NCBI RefSeq assembly: GCF_009811755.1
Contig: NZ_BLIV01000003.1
Location: 62,001 to 126,000 of the forward strand
Direction of reading: 5' to 3'
DNA length: 64,000 bases
DNA from: Roseobacter cerasinus
GTDB taxonomy: Bacteria; Pseudomonadota; Alphaproteobacteria; Rhodobacterales; Rhodobacteraceae
Part shown: positions 1 through 12,522 of the stretch, piece by piece
How the letters are laid out: each line of letters starts with the position of its first letter
Numbering within the stretch: position 1 is the stretch's first letter
Notes under the pieces: generated by a model
What the model was told of the DNA's origin: nothing
What the model saw: the letters and a program-made list of their open reading frames with translations, nothing else
Databases searched by the model: none
Translations under genes and position numbers: made by a program

Positions 1-1218
1 AAGTTCGCTGCAGGTGAAGTGGGCCGTGAGGAGCTGATGGCAGCGGAGATGGGCGCGTACCACGGCCCCGGCACCTGCACCTTCTATGGCACTGCGAACA
101 CCAACCAGATGCTCATGGAATTCATGGGCATGCATCTGCCGGGCACGAGCTTTGTCACGCCGAACACCGGGATCCGCGACGCGCTGACCAAGGCAGGCGC
201 CCAGCGGGCGCTGGCGCATTCCGATCTGGGCGACAATTACCTGCCGGTCTGCGATGTGCTCGACGAAAAGGCCTTCGTGAATGGCATCATTGGGCTGAAC
301 GCGACCGGTGGCTCGACCAACCTGCTCATTCACCTCGTGGCCATGGCGCGGGCGGGCGGCATCCTCCTTGACTGGCAGGACTTTTCGGATCTCTCCGAAG
401 TGACTCCGCTTTTGGCGCGCGTCTATCCGAACGGTCTGGCGGATGTGAACCACTTCCACGCCGCAGGCGGCTTGGGCTACATGATCCGCGAGTTGCTGGG
501 TGCGGGCCTCCTGCACCCCGACACCAAGACCGTCGCGGGCGGCAGTCTGGAGGCCTATACACAGGAGCCCAAGCTCAAGGACGGCACGCTGGTCTGGGAA
601 GAGGGCACGGCGCACAGTCTGAACGAAAAAATCCTGCGCCCTTCTGCGGACCCATTCCAACCTACGGGCGGGCTGAAACGCATGAGCGGCAGCCTTGGCA
701 ATGCGGTCATGAAGGTCTCCGCCGTGAAACCCGAACATCAGATCGTGGAGGCGCCGGTGCGCGTGTTCCACGATCAGGAAGAGGTCAAAGCGGCCTGTCG
801 CGCGCAGGAGATTACCGAGGACACGGTGGTCGTGGTGCGCTTCCAGGGCCCCAAGGCCAATGGCATGCCGGAGTTGCACAGCCTGACGCCGCTTCTGAAG
901 AACCTGCAGGCGCGGGGGATCAATGTGGCGCTGGTGACCGATGGGCGCATGTCGGGCGCCTCCGGCTCGGTGCCTGCGGCGATCCACGTCAGCCCCGAAG
1001 CGCTGGATGGCGGCGCCATTTCCAAATTGCAGGACGGGGACGTGTTGCGCGTCGATGCAACAACCGGCACGCTTGACATCAAAACGCCCGGAGTGCTTGA
1101 CAGAGAGGCCGTTCGCGTGAATCTCGGCGCCAATGAATTTGGCCTCGGTCGCGAACTCTTTGCCCAGTTCCGCCGGTCGGTTGGCGCGGCGGACACCGGC
1201 GCCAGCGTGCTCTTTTAA
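1..1218 (+). CDS. edd: Phosphogluconate dehydratase (Edd), C-terminal part, cut by window start
   Basis: This frame is open from base 1 and ends in TAA, so the gene starts upstream; about 405 of the usual ~600 residues are present. It belongs to the IlvD/Edd dehydratase family, Fe-S enzymes that dehydrate 6-phosphogluconate to 2-keto-3-deoxy-6-phosphogluconate in the cytoplasmic Entner-Doudoroff pathway. Visible family features include [13 protein letters not shown] near the N-terminal end of the fragment, [10 protein letters not shown] in the middle, and [11 protein letters not shown] near the C-terminus. The KDPG aldolase gene eda follows after 14 nt, which favours Edd over dihydroxyacid dehydratase (IlvD). 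The GTG at 19 is only the first start-like codon in the window and is not the true start. Confidence 0.96.
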   Translation, partial: KFAAGEVGREELMAAEMGAYHGPGTCTFYGTANTNQMLMEFMGMHLPGTSFVTPNTGIRDALTKAGAQRALAHSDLGDNYLPVCDVLDEKAFVNGIIGLNATGGSTNLLIHLVAMARAGGILLDWQDFSDLSEVTPLLARVYPNGLADVNHFHAAGGLGYMIRELLGAGLLHPDTKTVAGGSLEAYTQEPKLKDGTLVWEEGTAHSLNEKILRPSADPFQPTGGLKRMSGSLGNAVMKVSAVKPEHQIVEAPVRVFHDQEEVKAACRAQEITEDTVVVVRFQGPKANGMPELHSLTPLLKNLQARGINVALVTDGRMSGASGSVPAAIHVSPEALDGGAISKLQDGDVLRVDATTGTLDIKTPGVLDREAVRVNLGANEFGLGRELFAQFRRSVGAADTGASVLF

Positions 1219-1232
1219 GAAAGGACCTTCCC

Positions 1233-1874
1233 ATGACACCGCAAGAGGCCAGCGCGCGCGCGAGAGAGATTTGTTCGCTGGCGCCCATCGTTCCGGTGCT
1301 GGTTGTGAAAGACACAGCCCATGCCCGCCCCTTGGCCGAGGCTCTGGTGGCCGGTGGATTGCCCGCGCTGGAAGTCACCTTACGCACGCCTGCCGCGCTC
1401 GATGTCATTGCCGAGATGGCGCAGGTGCCCGGCGGTGTGGTCGGTGCAGGCACCTTGGTCACGCCTCAGGATGTCAAGAACGCCAAAGCGGCGGGCGCGA
1501 CCTTTGGCGTCTCGCCGGGCGCGACGGATGCGCTGATCGCTGCCTGTGAGGCCGAAGACCTGCCTTTGCTGGCGGGGGCCGCCACGGCCTCCGAGGCCAT
1601 GCGCTTGCTGGAACGCGGCTATGACGTGCTCAAGTTCTTCCCGGCGGAAGCTTCCGGTGGCGCGCCCGCGCTCAAGGCCATTGGCGCGCCGCTGCCACAG
1701 ATCAGCTTTTGCCCGACCGGTGGCGTCAGCCCGGAGAACGCGATGGACTATCTATCATTGCCCAATGTCATCTGCGCGGGCGGCAGCTGGGTTGCACCCT
1801 CTGACCTGGTTGTCTCCGGCGACTGGGCCGGCATCCAAGCACTGGCGAAGGATGCAGCCGCCCTGCGCGGCTAG
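1233..1874 (+). CDS. eda: KDPG aldolase (bifunctional 4-hydroxy-2-oxoglutarate / 2-dehydro-3-deoxy-phosphogluconate aldolase)
   Basis: This 213-residue class I aldolase cleaves KDPG to pyruvate and glyceraldehyde 3-phosphate, completing the Entner-Doudoroff pathway. The Schiff-base lysine is K134 in the motif VLKFFPAE. The substrate-binding motif LEVTLRTP (residues 46-53) and GAGTLVT (71-77) are present, and the length is typical for the family. The ATG follows an AAAGGA ribosome site. It lies 14 nt after edd and 32 nt before the sugar kinase, so the three form one transcription unit. A paralogue (DgoA, 32538-33143) serves the galactose pathway elsewhere in the window. The edd neighbour assigns this copy to phosphogluconate. 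Confidence 0.96.
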   Translation: MTPQEASARAREICSLAPIVPVLVVKDTAHARPLAEALVAGGLPALEVTLRTPAALDVIAEMAQVPGGVVGAGTLVTPQDVKNAKAAGATFGVSPGATDALIAACEAEDLPLLAGAATASEAMRLLERGYDVLKFFPAEASGGAPALKAIGAPLPQISFCPTGGVSPENAMDYLSLPNVICAGGSWVAPSDLVVSGDWAGIQALAKDAAALRG

Positions 1875-1906
1875 GCATCCACGCCGCAGGCCAGGGGAGC
1901 CGGAGC

Positions 1907-2833
1907 ATGATATTCTGTTGTGGTGAAGCTCTGATCGACATGATCCCGGAGGCCACGGCCACCGGCGTATCTGGGTTTGTCCCGCATGCAGGCGGCGCTG
2001 TCTTCAACACGGCCATCGCCCTTGGGCGGCTGGGCTGCCCCACGGGGTTTGTCACCGGGCTGTCTGACGATCTCTTTGGCACCCAGCTGGCTGCGGCCTT
2101 GAAAGACAGCGGTGTGGATGATGCCCATGTGATCCGCTCGCATCTGCCCACAACCCTGGCCTTTGTGGAGCTGAACCAGGGCCACGCACGCTATACGTTC
2201 TACGACGAAAACACCGCCGGGCGCAGCCTGACGCCAGAGCAGTTGCCCGATTTGCCCGACACGGTTGAGGCGCTTTACTTCGGCGGGATCAGCCTGATCA
2301 GCGAACCTTGCGCCGACTTCTACGCCGCCCTGGCCTTGCGTGAGGCGCCGACGCGGCTGATCGTGCTTGATCCGAACATCCGCGCGTCGTTTATCCGGGA
2401 CGAAGGCCGCTACCGCGCGCGGCTCGACCGTATGATCGCCGTGGCGGATCTGCTGAAAGTCTCCGACGAGGATCTGGATTGGATCTTTCCGGGCGATGAA
2501 TCGCTGGAGCAGAAGGCCCGGCAGCTCTGCACAGCGGGGCCAAGCGCTGTGCTGGTCACGCGCGGGGCAGAGGGCGCCACTGCCGTCCTCGCTTCCGGTG
2601 CCCGTGTCGATGTGCCAGCCAAGCGGGTCGAAATCGTCGATACCGTCGGCGCAGGGGACACCTTCAACGCGGGCGTTCTGGCATCGCTCTTTGAGGCGGG
2701 AGTGTTGTCCAAGGCGCGCCTGCCCGAGATCGGTGAAGAGGCGCTGACCGGCGCGCTCGCAAAGGGCGCTCAGGTCGCCGCTGTGACGGTCTCGCGCGCT
2801 GGCGCCAACCCGCCCTGGGCCCGAGAGCTTTGA
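1907..2833 (+). CDS. PfkB/ribokinase-family sugar kinase, probably fructokinase
   Basis: This 308-residue PfkB-family kinase has the N-terminal CGEALIDMIPE sugar-binding region and the C-terminal signature DTVGAGDTFNAG, with catalytic base D251. A GGGGAG ribosome site precedes the ATG by 7 nt. The family phosphorylates sugars such as fructose, 2-keto-3-deoxygluconate or ribose. The sequence around residues 90-115 (ARYTFYDENTAGRSL) resembles bacterial fructokinases more than KDG kinases. Position right after edd-eda would also suit a kinase that feeds hexose phosphate into the Entner-Doudoroff pathway. The exact substrate is inferred. Confidence 0.8.
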   Translation: MIFCCGEALIDMIPEATATGVSGFVPHAGGAVFNTAIALGRLGCPTGFVTGLSDDLFGTQLAAALKDSGVDDAHVIRSHLPTTLAFVELNQGHARYTFYDENTAGRSLTPEQLPDLPDTVEALYFGGISLISEPCADFYAALALREAPTRLIVLDPNIRASFIRDEGRYRARLDRMIAVADLLKVSDEDLDWIFPGDESLEQKARQLCTAGPSAVLVTRGAEGATAVLASGARVDVPAKRVEIVDTVGAGDTFNAGVLASLFEAGVLSKARLPEIGEEALTGALAKGAQVAAVTVSRAGANPPWAREL

Positions 2834-2932
2834 AAATCGCAGCTGTTTTTTGCAACCCAAAGCCGATATCACAAAGAAATTGAATGTTTCAGCCCCCTAT
2901 GCCTGTCCGAGGCCCAGTTTGGAACCGACCCG

Positions 2933-5356
2933 ATGTCTGATATGAGTAGCCCCCCCGTGACCCCGCAGGCGTTCAGTGCCGATATTCTGCGCCACCTGAA
3001 ACAGTCGCTTGGCAAGGATGCCAGCCACGCCGCCCTTTACGACTGGCGCATGGCGCTGTCGCTGGCGCTGCGCGACCGGGTGGTTGACCCGTGGTTCGAG
3101 AGCACGCGCAAGACCTACGAGGCGCGGGGCAAGCGGGTTTACTATCTGTCGATGGAGTTCCTGATCGGGCGGCTCATTGAAGATGTGGCTGTGAACCTGG
3201 GGCTGGACGCGGTGGCACAAGAGGCGCTGGAGAGCCTTGGCCAAGACTACGCGAAGGTGGTCGCGGATGAGCCGGATGCGGCTCTGGGCAATGGCGGGCT
3301 GGGGCGTCTGGCGGCGTGCTTTATGGATTCGCTCTCCACCTTGGGTATTCCGGCTTACGGCTACGGCATCCGCTATGAACACGGGCTTTTTGAACAGCAT
3401 TTCAAGGACGGCGCGCAGATGGAGACGGCCGAGACCTGGCTGGCGCAACGCCACGCCTGGGAGTTCGAGCGCCCGGAGGTGAGCTATCCGATTCACTTTG
3501 GTGGTGTGCTGCGTGAGGTCGACGGCGCGCAGGTCTGGGAGCCCGGTGAGACGGTCATGGCCTCGGCCTATGACACCCCGGTGGTTGGCTGGCAGGGGCG
3601 GTGGGCGAACACCCTGCGGCTCTGGGCGGCGCAGCCCACGATGGCTTTTGACCTCAGCAGCTTTAACCGTGGCGACTACATGGGGGCCAGCGCGCCCGAA
3701 GCCTTGGCGCGCACGATCAGCCGTGTGCTCTACCCTGACGACACCACCGAAGACGGCAAGGAGCTGCGCCTAAAGCAGGAGTATTTCTTCACCTCCGCCT
3801 CAATCCAGGACCTGTTGCGCCGTTTCTTGAGCGAAGGCGGCGATCTGGCGGCGCTGGCGGATCACGTGGCGATCCAGCTCAACGACACACATCCCGCTAT
3901 TGCCGGGCCGGAGTTGGTGCGGCTGCTGATCGACGCGCACGGCATGGAAGTGGCGCTGGCGATCAGCACCGCGCGAGCCTGTCTGGCCTACACCAACCAC
4001 ACGCTACTGCCCGAAGCGCTGGAGCGATGGCCGGAGGATCTGTTCATCCGGGTGCTACCGCGCCACCACCGGATCATCGCGCTGATCGAGGCCGCACATC
4101 TGGCCGAGACCGGAAGCCACGTGCGCATCATTGAACACGGTGAGGTCAAGATGGGCGAGCTGGCCTTTGTCATGGCGCATCGCGTGAATGGCGTGTCGGC
4201 CCTGCATTCCGATCTGGTGAAAGAGACGGTCTTTGCCGATCTCAACCGCGACTACCCGGGCCGGATCATCAATCAGACCAACGGGATCACGCCGCGCCGC
4301 TGGCTGTATTCCTGCAACCCGGCCCTGCGCGATCTGATCAACGAGACAATTGGCACCGCCTGGCCGGATGACCTGCAGCAGCTTGAGGGGCTCAGCACCC
4401 ATGCGAGTGACGCGGCGTTCCTCGAGCGGTTCCAGGCAGCAAAGGACACAAACAAGGCGCGGCTGGCCAACTGGCTCAAGGCGCGCGATGGCGTGGTGCT
4501 CGACCCTGCGGCGATGTTCGACGTGCAGATCAAACGCATCCACGAATACAAGCGCCAGCTGATGAACCTGCTTGAAACCATCGCGCTCTGGAATGACATC
4601 CGCGACACCCCAAACGGCAACTGGACGCCGCGGGTCAAGATCTTTGGCGGCAAGGCGGCGCCCGGCTATGTGGTGGCCAAGGAGATCATTCACCTGATCA
4701 ATGACGCGGCCGCGCTGATCAATGCCGACCCGGTCACGAAAGATCTGCTGCAGATCGTCTACCCAGAGAATTACAATGTCTCCATGGCGGAAATCTTGAT
4801 CCCGGCGGCGGATCTGTCTGAGCAAATCTCCACGGCTGGCAAGGAAGCCTCGGGCACCGGCAATATGAAATTCGCGCTGAACGGTGCACCCACGATCGGC
4901 ACCCTGGATGGGGCGAATGTGGAGATTCGCGATTGCGTGGGGGCCGAGAACTTCTTTCTCTTCGGTCTGACAGCGGCTGAGGTGGTCGCCCGCCGGGCCG
5001 AGCCGAGCTATGCGCGCCGCGCGGTCGAGGCGAGCCCGCGTCTGGCCCGCGTCCTGAAACAGATCGAGAGCGGCGTCTTCTCGCCCTCGGAGAAAGCACG
5101 CTATGCCGGGCTGGTTCAGGGTCTGGTCGATCACGATTATTTCCTCGTGACCTGCGATTTCGACAGCTATTTCGAGACCCAGCGCGAGGTCGACACGGCT
5201 TTTGCCGACCAGTCGGCCTGGACCCGGATGGCCGCACTCAATACCGCCCGGGTCGGCTGGTTCTCGTCGGACCGGACGATTGCCGGTTATGCCCGCGACA
5301 TCTGGAATGCACCCAGCCTTATTGGCCCGCGCAGATCGCAGAAGGATGTGGCCTAG
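2933..5356 (+). CDS. glgP: Glycogen phosphorylase
   Basis: This 807-residue protein matches the usual GT35 alpha-glucan phosphorylase length. It releases glucose 1-phosphate from glycogen ends using pyridoxal phosphate. The cofactor lysine is K646 in the motif GTGNMKFALNG. Other family landmarks are YYLSMEFLIGR (residues 63-73), LGNGGLGRLA (near 120) and KRIHEYKRQL (about 530). It opens the glycogen cluster about 100 nt after the sugar kinase, a gap large enough for its own promoter, although I could not pick one confidently. The Shine-Dalgarno site upstream of the ATG is weak (GGAAC). Confidence 0.97.
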   Translation: MSDMSSPPVTPQAFSADILRHLKQSLGKDASHAALYDWRMALSLALRDRVVDPWFESTRKTYEARGKRVYYLSMEFLIGRLIEDVAVNLGLDAVAQEALESLGQDYAKVVADEPDAALGNGGLGRLAACFMDSLSTLGIPAYGYGIRYEHGLFEQHFKDGAQMETAETWLAQRHAWEFERPEVSYPIHFGGVLREVDGAQVWEPGETVMASAYDTPVVGWQGRWANTLRLWAAQPTMAFDLSSFNRGDYMGASAPEALARTISRVLYPDDTTEDGKELRLKQEYFFTSASIQDLLRRFLSEGGDLAALADHVAIQLNDTHPAIAGPELVRLLIDAHGMEVALAISTARACLAYTNHTLLPEALERWPEDLFIRVLPRHHRIIALIEAAHLAETGSHVRIIEHGEVKMGELAFVMAHRVNGVSALHSDLVKETVFADLNRDYPGRIINQTNGITPRRWLYSCNPALRDLINETIGTAWPDDLQQLEGLSTHASDAAFLERFQAAKDTNKARLANWLKARDGVVLDPAAMFDVQIKRIHEYKRQLMNLLETIALWNDIRDTPNGNWTPRVKIFGGKAAPGYVVAKEIIHLINDAAALINADPVTKDLLQIVYPENYNVSMAEILIPAADLSEQISTAGKEASGTGNMKFALNGAPTIGTLDGANVEIRDCVGAENFFLFGLTAAEVVARRAEPSYARRAVEASPRLARVLKQIESGVFSPSEKARYAGLVQGLVDHDYFLVTCDFDSYFETQREVDTAFADQSAWTRMAALNTARVGWFSSDRTIAGYARDIWNAPSLIGPRRSQKDVA

Positions 5357-5363
5357 GGCATGT

Positions 5364-5402
5364 CGCGCCAAGACCACGTCATTGCCTTGCGCTGTTGGCG
5401 CG
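5364..5402. terminator. Weak inverted repeat between glgP and glgB
   Basis: CGCGCCAA (5364-5371) and TTGGCGCG (5395-5402) can pair as an 8-bp stem with a 23-nt loop just after the glgP stop. There is no T-run, so it is at best an RNA stability or processing structure. The rest of the 108-nt gap holds only the glgB ribosome site. Confidence 0.2.
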
Positions 5403-5464
5403 AGTGCGACTTTGCAGCTAGGGTGGTTCCAAGCGGGCAGGACACGCTCTAGAAAGGAGCCATT

Positions 5465-7663
5465 TTGGGATGTGAAGCAGAGGACGTCCAGGCCATTGTT
5501 GCGGGCCGACACCCGGATCCGTTCTCAGTGCTTGGATTGCATGAGGTGGCAGGAAAATGGGTGCTGCGCGCCTTTGTGCCCGGCGCCGATCGCATCGAGG
5601 CGGTTGATCCCAAAACCAAGCGTCGGATTGTGGCACTGAAGCCCGTCGCGGGCGCAGATGGGCTGTTTGAAGGCACCGCCTCTCGACGAAAGTCCCGCTT
5701 TGCCTATCATCTGAGCATCACCCGCGATGGCCATCACTGGGTGGCGGATGATCCCTATCGCTTTGGCCCCGTGATGGGTGAATGGGACGAATACCTGATC
5801 GGCGAGGGCACGCATCGGCAGCTGTGGCATGTGCTGGGCGCGCATGTGATGACACATGAAGGTACGCCGGGCACGCATTACGCAGTCTGGGCGCCGAATG
5901 CCGCGCGCGTGTCGGTGGTGGGGGATTTCAACACCTGGGATGGGCGTCGACACCTGTTGCGCCGCAGGGGCCAGACCGGCGTGTGGGAGACCTTTATCCC
6001 CGTTATCGGCGATGGCGAGGTCTACAAATTCGAAGTGCTGGATGCAGGCGGCCATCTTCTGCCGCAAAAGGCGGACCCGGTTGGCTTTGGGTCGGAGCAT
6101 CCGCCGCGCACTGGGTCAGTTGTGCGCGATATCGGCGATCATGACTGGGGCGATGCCAAATGGATGACAAAGCGTGCGGCCCGGCAGCGCTTTGACCAGC
6201 CGATCTCGATCTACGAAGTGCATCTGGGCTCCTGGCGGCGTGTGCTTGAGGAGGGCAATCGCCCGCTGAGTTATCTTGAACATGCCGAGCAGCTGGTGGG
6301 CTACGCCTCAGACATGGGCTTCACACATATCGAGCTGATGCCGATCTCCGAATTCCCCTTCGATGGCTCATGGGGGTATCAGCCGGTGGGTCTCTATGCG
6401 CCGACGATCCGGCATGGCACACCCGCCGAGTTCCGTGCCTTCATCGAGGCTGCGCATAACGCGGGTCTGGGCGTGATCCTCGACTGGGTGCCGGGCCACT
6501 TCCCGGAAGACCCGCATGGGCTGGCGAAGTTCGACGGCACCGCGCTCTATGAACACGCCGACCCGAAGGAAGGCTTTCACCCCGACTGGAACACGATGGT
6601 GTTCAACTACGGGCGCGCCGAGGTTTCCAACTACCTGATTGCCAACGCGCTTTACTGGCTGCAGGAACATCATGTGGACGGGCTGCGTGTCGATGCGGTG
6701 GCCTCCATGCTCTACCGCGATTACAGCCGCAAAGAGGGCGAGTGGATCCCCAACAAGGACGGCGGGCGCGAGAACCTTGAGGCCATCGCCTTCCTGCAAA
6801 CCATGAACGCGACCACCTACGGCGAGGTCGAGGGGATCATGACCGTGGCCGAGGAAAGCACCGCCTTTCCAGGCGTTAGCGCGCCGACGGATGCAGGCGG
6901 GCTGGGCTTTGGCTTCAAATGGAACATGGGCTGGATGAACGACACGCTCAGCTACATGAGCGAAGATCCGATCCACCGCAAATACCACCACTCCAAGATG
7001 ACCTTTGGGCTGCACTATGCCTTCTCGGAGAACTTCATCCTGCCGCTGAGCCATGATGAGGTGGTGCACGGAAAAGGCTCGATGCTGGACAAGATGCCAG
7101 GGCAGGGGGCGGAGAAATTTGCCAATCTGCGCGCCTATTACGGGTTCATGTGGGGGCACCCGGGTAAGAAGCTGCTCTTCATGGGCTCGGAATTCGCGCA
7201 AGGGGTCGAATGGAACCACGACAGCAGCCTCGATTGGCACCTGCTCGACATCGCGCCGCACAAAGGGATGCAACGCCTGATCCGCGATCTCAATACGCTC
7301 TACTGCGCGAATCCGGCGTTGTACCAGCAGGATGCCACGCCCGAGGGCTTTGAGTGGATTGAGGAAAACAATGGCGAGGAGTCTGTTTTCGCCTGGATCC
7401 GCCATGGCACCGAGGGTGCAGCGCCCATGCTGGTGGTGTGCAACTTCACCCCGGTGGCGCGGACGGATCGCCGCATTGGCGTGCCGGAACAGGGCCGCTG
7501 GGTCGAGCGTTTGAACACCAACTCGGAGTTCTACGGCGGCGATGGTCGCGGCAACTTTGGTGGCACGCACAGTGAGGACGTGGCTGCGTCGGGGAGGGCG
7601 CAGTCGATCCAGATCACCTTGCCGCCTTTGACGACACTCTTCTTTGAACTGGAGCGCGGCTGA
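5465..7663 (+). CDS. glgB: 1,4-alpha-glucan branching enzyme
   Basis: This 732-residue GH13 enzyme forms alpha-1,6 branches in glycogen. It has an N-terminal N domain and CBM48 (residues about 10-210, with the [18 protein letters not shown] motif), a catalytic barrel from about residue 230 and a C-terminal beta domain. By alignment to E. coli GlgB the nucleophile is D410 (DGLRVDAV), the acid/base is E463 (VAEES) and the transition-state Asp is D531 (SHDEVVHG). The start is a TTG: AAAGGAG at 5453-5459 sits 5 nt before it and no in-frame ATG or GTG lies near. The rare start codon may lower translation. Confidence 0.95.
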   Translation: MGCEAEDVQAIVAGRHPDPFSVLGLHEVAGKWVLRAFVPGADRIEAVDPKTKRRIVALKPVAGADGLFEGTASRRKSRFAYHLSITRDGHHWVADDPYRFGPVMGEWDEYLIGEGTHRQLWHVLGAHVMTHEGTPGTHYAVWAPNAARVSVVGDFNTWDGRRHLLRRRGQTGVWETFIPVIGDGEVYKFEVLDAGGHLLPQKADPVGFGSEHPPRTGSVVRDIGDHDWGDAKWMTKRAARQRFDQPISIYEVHLGSWRRVLEEGNRPLSYLEHAEQLVGYASDMGFTHIELMPISEFPFDGSWGYQPVGLYAPTIRHGTPAEFRAFIEAAHNAGLGVILDWVPGHFPEDPHGLAKFDGTALYEHADPKEGFHPDWNTMVFNYGRAEVSNYLIANALYWLQEHHVDGLRVDAVASMLYRDYSRKEGEWIPNKDGGRENLEAIAFLQTMNATTYGEVEGIMTVAEESTAFPGVSAPTDAGGLGFGFKWNMGWMNDTLSYMSEDPIHRKYHHSKMTFGLHYAFSENFILPLSHDEVVHGKGSMLDKMPGQGAEKFANLRAYYGFMWGHPGKKLLFMGSEFAQGVEWNHDSSLDWHLLDIAPHKGMQRLIRDLNTLYCANPALYQQDATPEGFEWIEENNGEESVFAWIRHGTEGAAPMLVVCNFTPVARTDRRIGVPEQGRWVERLNTNSEFYGGDGRGNFGGTHSEDVAASGRAQSIQITLPPLTTLFFELERG

Positions 7664-7704
7664 CGCTCCGGGTGGGAGAGCAAAACAACATGGGGAGGAC
7701 AGAC

Positions 7705-8964
7705 ATGGACAGAGAAACGCAGCGACTGGCGCAGCAAACGATGGCCTTTGTGCTGGCAGGGGGGCGCGGCAGCAGGCTCTACGAGCTAACGGACAGGCGC
7801 GCCAAACCGGCGATGTATTTCGGCGGGAAAAGCCGGATCATCGACTTCCCCCTCTCCAACGCGGTCAACTCCGGCATCCGGCGCATTGGTGTGGCCACCC
7901 AGTACAAGGCGCATTCGCTGATCCGGCATCTGCAGCGGGGCTGGAGCTTTTTCCGCGCCGAGCGCAACGAAAGCCTCGATATTCTGCCCGCATCCCAGCA
8001 ACTGGACAATGAGAACTGGTATAAGGGCACGGCGGATGCGGTGGCCCAGAACAAGGACATCATCGAAGGCTACGGGCCCAAATACATCGTGATCCTTGCG
8101 GGGGATCACATCTACAAGCAGGACTATGCGCAGATGATCCGCCACCATGTGGAGAGCGGCGCGGATGTGACCGTGGGCTGCATCGAGGTGCCGCGCATGG
8201 AGGCCACGGGGTTCGGGGTGATGAAGGTCGACACCGAGGACAAGATCCTCGATTTCGTGGAAAAACCGGCCGATCCGCCCGCCATGCCCGGCCACCCGGA
8301 TCACGCGCTGGCCAGCATGGGGATCTATGTCTTCGAGACGGAATACATGTTCAAGCTCTTGGCGGAGTGTGCCGCTGATCCGGACTATGGCCATGATTTC
8401 GGCGGCGATGTGATCCCCAGGATTGTGCGTGAGGGCAAGGCGGTGGCGCATCCCTTCAGTCGCTCCTGCGTACGCTCCAGTATGGAAAAGAAAGCCTATT
8501 GGCGTGATGTGGGCACGGTCGATGCGTTCTGGCAGGCCAATATCGACCTCACCGATTTCACGCCCGAGCTGGATCTTTACGACAACGAATGGCCGATCTG
8601 GACCTACTCCGAGCTGACCGCGCCCGCGAAGTTCATCCACAATGAGGAGGGGCGCCGGGGCCATGCTGTCTCCTCCATGGTGTCGGGGGGCTGTATCATT
8701 TCCGGCTCCAGCCTCGATCAGTGCCTGCTGTTTACCGGTGTGCGGACGCGGTCTTTCTCTGAATTGCAGGGCGTCGTTGCGCTGCCTTACGTGGAGATTA
8801 ACCGCAATGCGCGGCTCAGCAATGTTGTCATTGACAGGGGCGTCGTGATCCCGCAAGGCCTCGTTGTGGGCGAAGACCCGGAGGAGGACGCCCGGCGCTT
8901 TCGCCGCACCGCAAGTGGCACCTGCCTGATTACGCAACCGATGATCGACAAGCTGGATCTCTAA
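7705..8964 (+). CDS. glgC: Glucose-1-phosphate adenylyltransferase (ADP-glucose pyrophosphorylase)
   Basis: This 419-residue enzyme makes ADP-glucose from glucose 1-phosphate and ATP, the committed and usually allosteric step of glycogen synthesis. The nucleotide-binding motif AGGRGSRL begins at residue 18 and [12 protein letters not shown] follows. IIDFPLSN and the [11 protein letters not shown] region are also present. The start is the ATG at 7705 because GGGGAGG (7692-7698) lies 6 nt before it. The frame also allows GTG 7672 and ATG 7690, but neither has a comparable ribosome site. The following glgA begins 2 nt after the stop codon's last base. Confidence 0.96.
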   Translation: MDRETQRLAQQTMAFVLAGGRGSRLYELTDRRAKPAMYFGGKSRIIDFPLSNAVNSGIRRIGVATQYKAHSLIRHLQRGWSFFRAERNESLDILPASQQLDNENWYKGTADAVAQNKDIIEGYGPKYIVILAGDHIYKQDYAQMIRHHVESGADVTVGCIEVPRMEATGFGVMKVDTEDKILDFVEKPADPPAMPGHPDHALASMGIYVFETEYMFKLLAECAADPDYGHDFGGDVIPRIVREGKAVAHPFSRSCVRSSMEKKAYWRDVGTVDAFWQANIDLTDFTPELDLYDNEWPIWTYSELTAPAKFIHNEEGRRGHAVSSMVSGGCIISGSSLDQCLLFTGVRTRSFSELQGVVALPYVEINRNARLSNVVIDRGVVIPQGLVVGEDPEEDARRFRRTASGTCLITQPMIDKLDL

Positions 8965-8965
8965 T

Positions 8966-10420
8966 GTGAATGTGCTTTGTGTTGCCTCGGAATGCGCGCC
9001 CTTCGTCAAGACGGGCGGGCTGGCCGATGTGGTGGGAGCGCTGCCCAAGGCGCTGGCCCCGCTTGAGGTCTCGACCCGGGTCCTGCTGCCCGCCTATCCC
9101 GCGCTTGCAGAACAGGCAGCGCAGGGCACCGAGGTCTGGCGCGCGGACAATTTGCAGGGCGGCAGCGCGCGTCTTCTGGCCTGCGAAGCGGATGGGCTCG
9201 ATCTTCTGTTGCTCGACGCACCACATCTCTATGACCGGCCCGGCAACATCTATCTGGGCGCGGACGGTCAAGACTGGCCCGACAATGCGCAGCGCTATGC
9301 GGCCCTGTCGCTGGTGGCGGCAGAGGTTGCCATGGGCGCGCTGGACGGCTGGCAGCCGGATGTAGTGCACGCGCATGATTGGCAGGCGGGGCTGGTGCCC
9401 GCCTATCTGCATCAGGCGGACCAGCCCACGCCGCCTTGCGTGATGACGATCCACAACATCGCCTTTCAGGGCCTCTTTGACGCCGCGCTGATGACGTCGC
9501 TGGGCCTGTCCTCGGCGCTCTACACATCGGAAGGCATGGAGTATTTCGGCCGCATCGGGTTTCTCAAAGCCGGTCTCGCCTTTGCCGACAAGATCACCAC
9601 GGTCAGCCCAACCTATGCGCGCGAGCTCTTGCAGCCGGAGTTTGGCATGGGGCTGGAGGGTCTGCTGCGCGCGCGCCAGTCGGATGTGACCGGCATCCTG
9701 AACGGCATCGATGTCGACGCCTGGGATCCGGAGCAGGACTCAGCGCTGCCCGCGCCTTACTCGGTGAAACGTCTGAAGCCAAAAGCTCAAAGCCGCGCAG
9801 CCGTTCTCAAACGCTTTGGCCTGTCGGAGGAGGCGAGCGGCCCGCTCTTTTGCGTGATCAGCCGTCTGACGACGCAAAAGGGGCTCGATCTGCTGTTGGA
9901 GGTGCTGCCCACGCTGGTTGCGCGCGGTGCCACGCTGGCTGTGCTGGGCAGTGGCGACAAGACGCTGGAGGCGGGGTTCGTGGGTGCGGCGCACGCGTAC
10001 CCCGGGTCCGTTGGCGTGATCATCGGCTATGATGAGCCGCTCTCGCATCTGATGCAGGGCGGCAGCGATGCGATTCTGGTTCCCTCGCGGTTTGAACCCT
10101 GTGGTCTCACACAGCTTTACGGGTTGCGCTATGGCACGGTGCCGGTTGTCGCGCGTACCGGCGGGCTGGCTGACACGGTGATCGACGCCAATGAGGCCGC
10201 GCGCGCCGCCAAATGTGGCACCGGCGTGCAATTCGCGCCGGTCACGGCGGCAGCACTCGAACAGGCCATCCATCGGACCTGCGATCTCTATGCTCAGCCT
10301 GCGGACTGGGCCGGCATGATGCGACGGGCCATGCGTCACCCGGTGGGCTGGGACACATCGGCAGCGGCCTACAAGGACATCTACGCCGGTGTTCTGTCAG
10401 CGGACCGCGAGCGGAGTTAG
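8966..10420 (+). CDS. glgA: Glycogen synthase (ADP-glucose type)
   Basis: This 484-residue GT5 retaining glycosyltransferase extends alpha-1,4-glucan from ADP-glucose. The N-terminal ADP-glucose loop is K15-T-G-G-L19 (KTGGLADV), and the C-terminal domain carries SRFEPCGLTQLYGLRYG followed by a second TGGL motif. The start is GTG 8966, separated from the glgC stop by one base. The protein begins VNVLCVASECAPF, which matches the family N-terminus exactly, so no upstream start is needed. It is probably translated by reinitiation after glgC. Confidence 0.96.
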   Translation: MNVLCVASECAPFVKTGGLADVVGALPKALAPLEVSTRVLLPAYPALAEQAAQGTEVWRADNLQGGSARLLACEADGLDLLLLDAPHLYDRPGNIYLGADGQDWPDNAQRYAALSLVAAEVAMGALDGWQPDVVHAHDWQAGLVPAYLHQADQPTPPCVMTIHNIAFQGLFDAALMTSLGLSSALYTSEGMEYFGRIGFLKAGLAFADKITTVSPTYARELLQPEFGMGLEGLLRARQSDVTGILNGIDVDAWDPEQDSALPAPYSVKRLKPKAQSRAAVLKRFGLSEEASGPLFCVISRLTTQKGLDLLLEVLPTLVARGATLAVLGSGDKTLEAGFVGAAHAYPGSVGVIIGYDEPLSHLMQGGSDAILVPSRFEPCGLTQLYGLRYGTVPVVARTGGLADTVIDANEAARAAKCGTGVQFAPVTAAALEQAIHRTCDLYAQPADWAGMMRRAMRHPVGWDTSAAAYKDIYAGVLSADRERS

Positions 10421-10425
10421 CCACA

Positions 10426-12518
<2,093 letters not shown>

Positions 12519-12522
<4 letters not shown>

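Noticed and set aside
10213-10425. N-terminal extension of GlgX into glgA
   Set aside because: The extension has no similarity to GlgX, overlaps glgA, and GTG 10426 has a good ribosome site.
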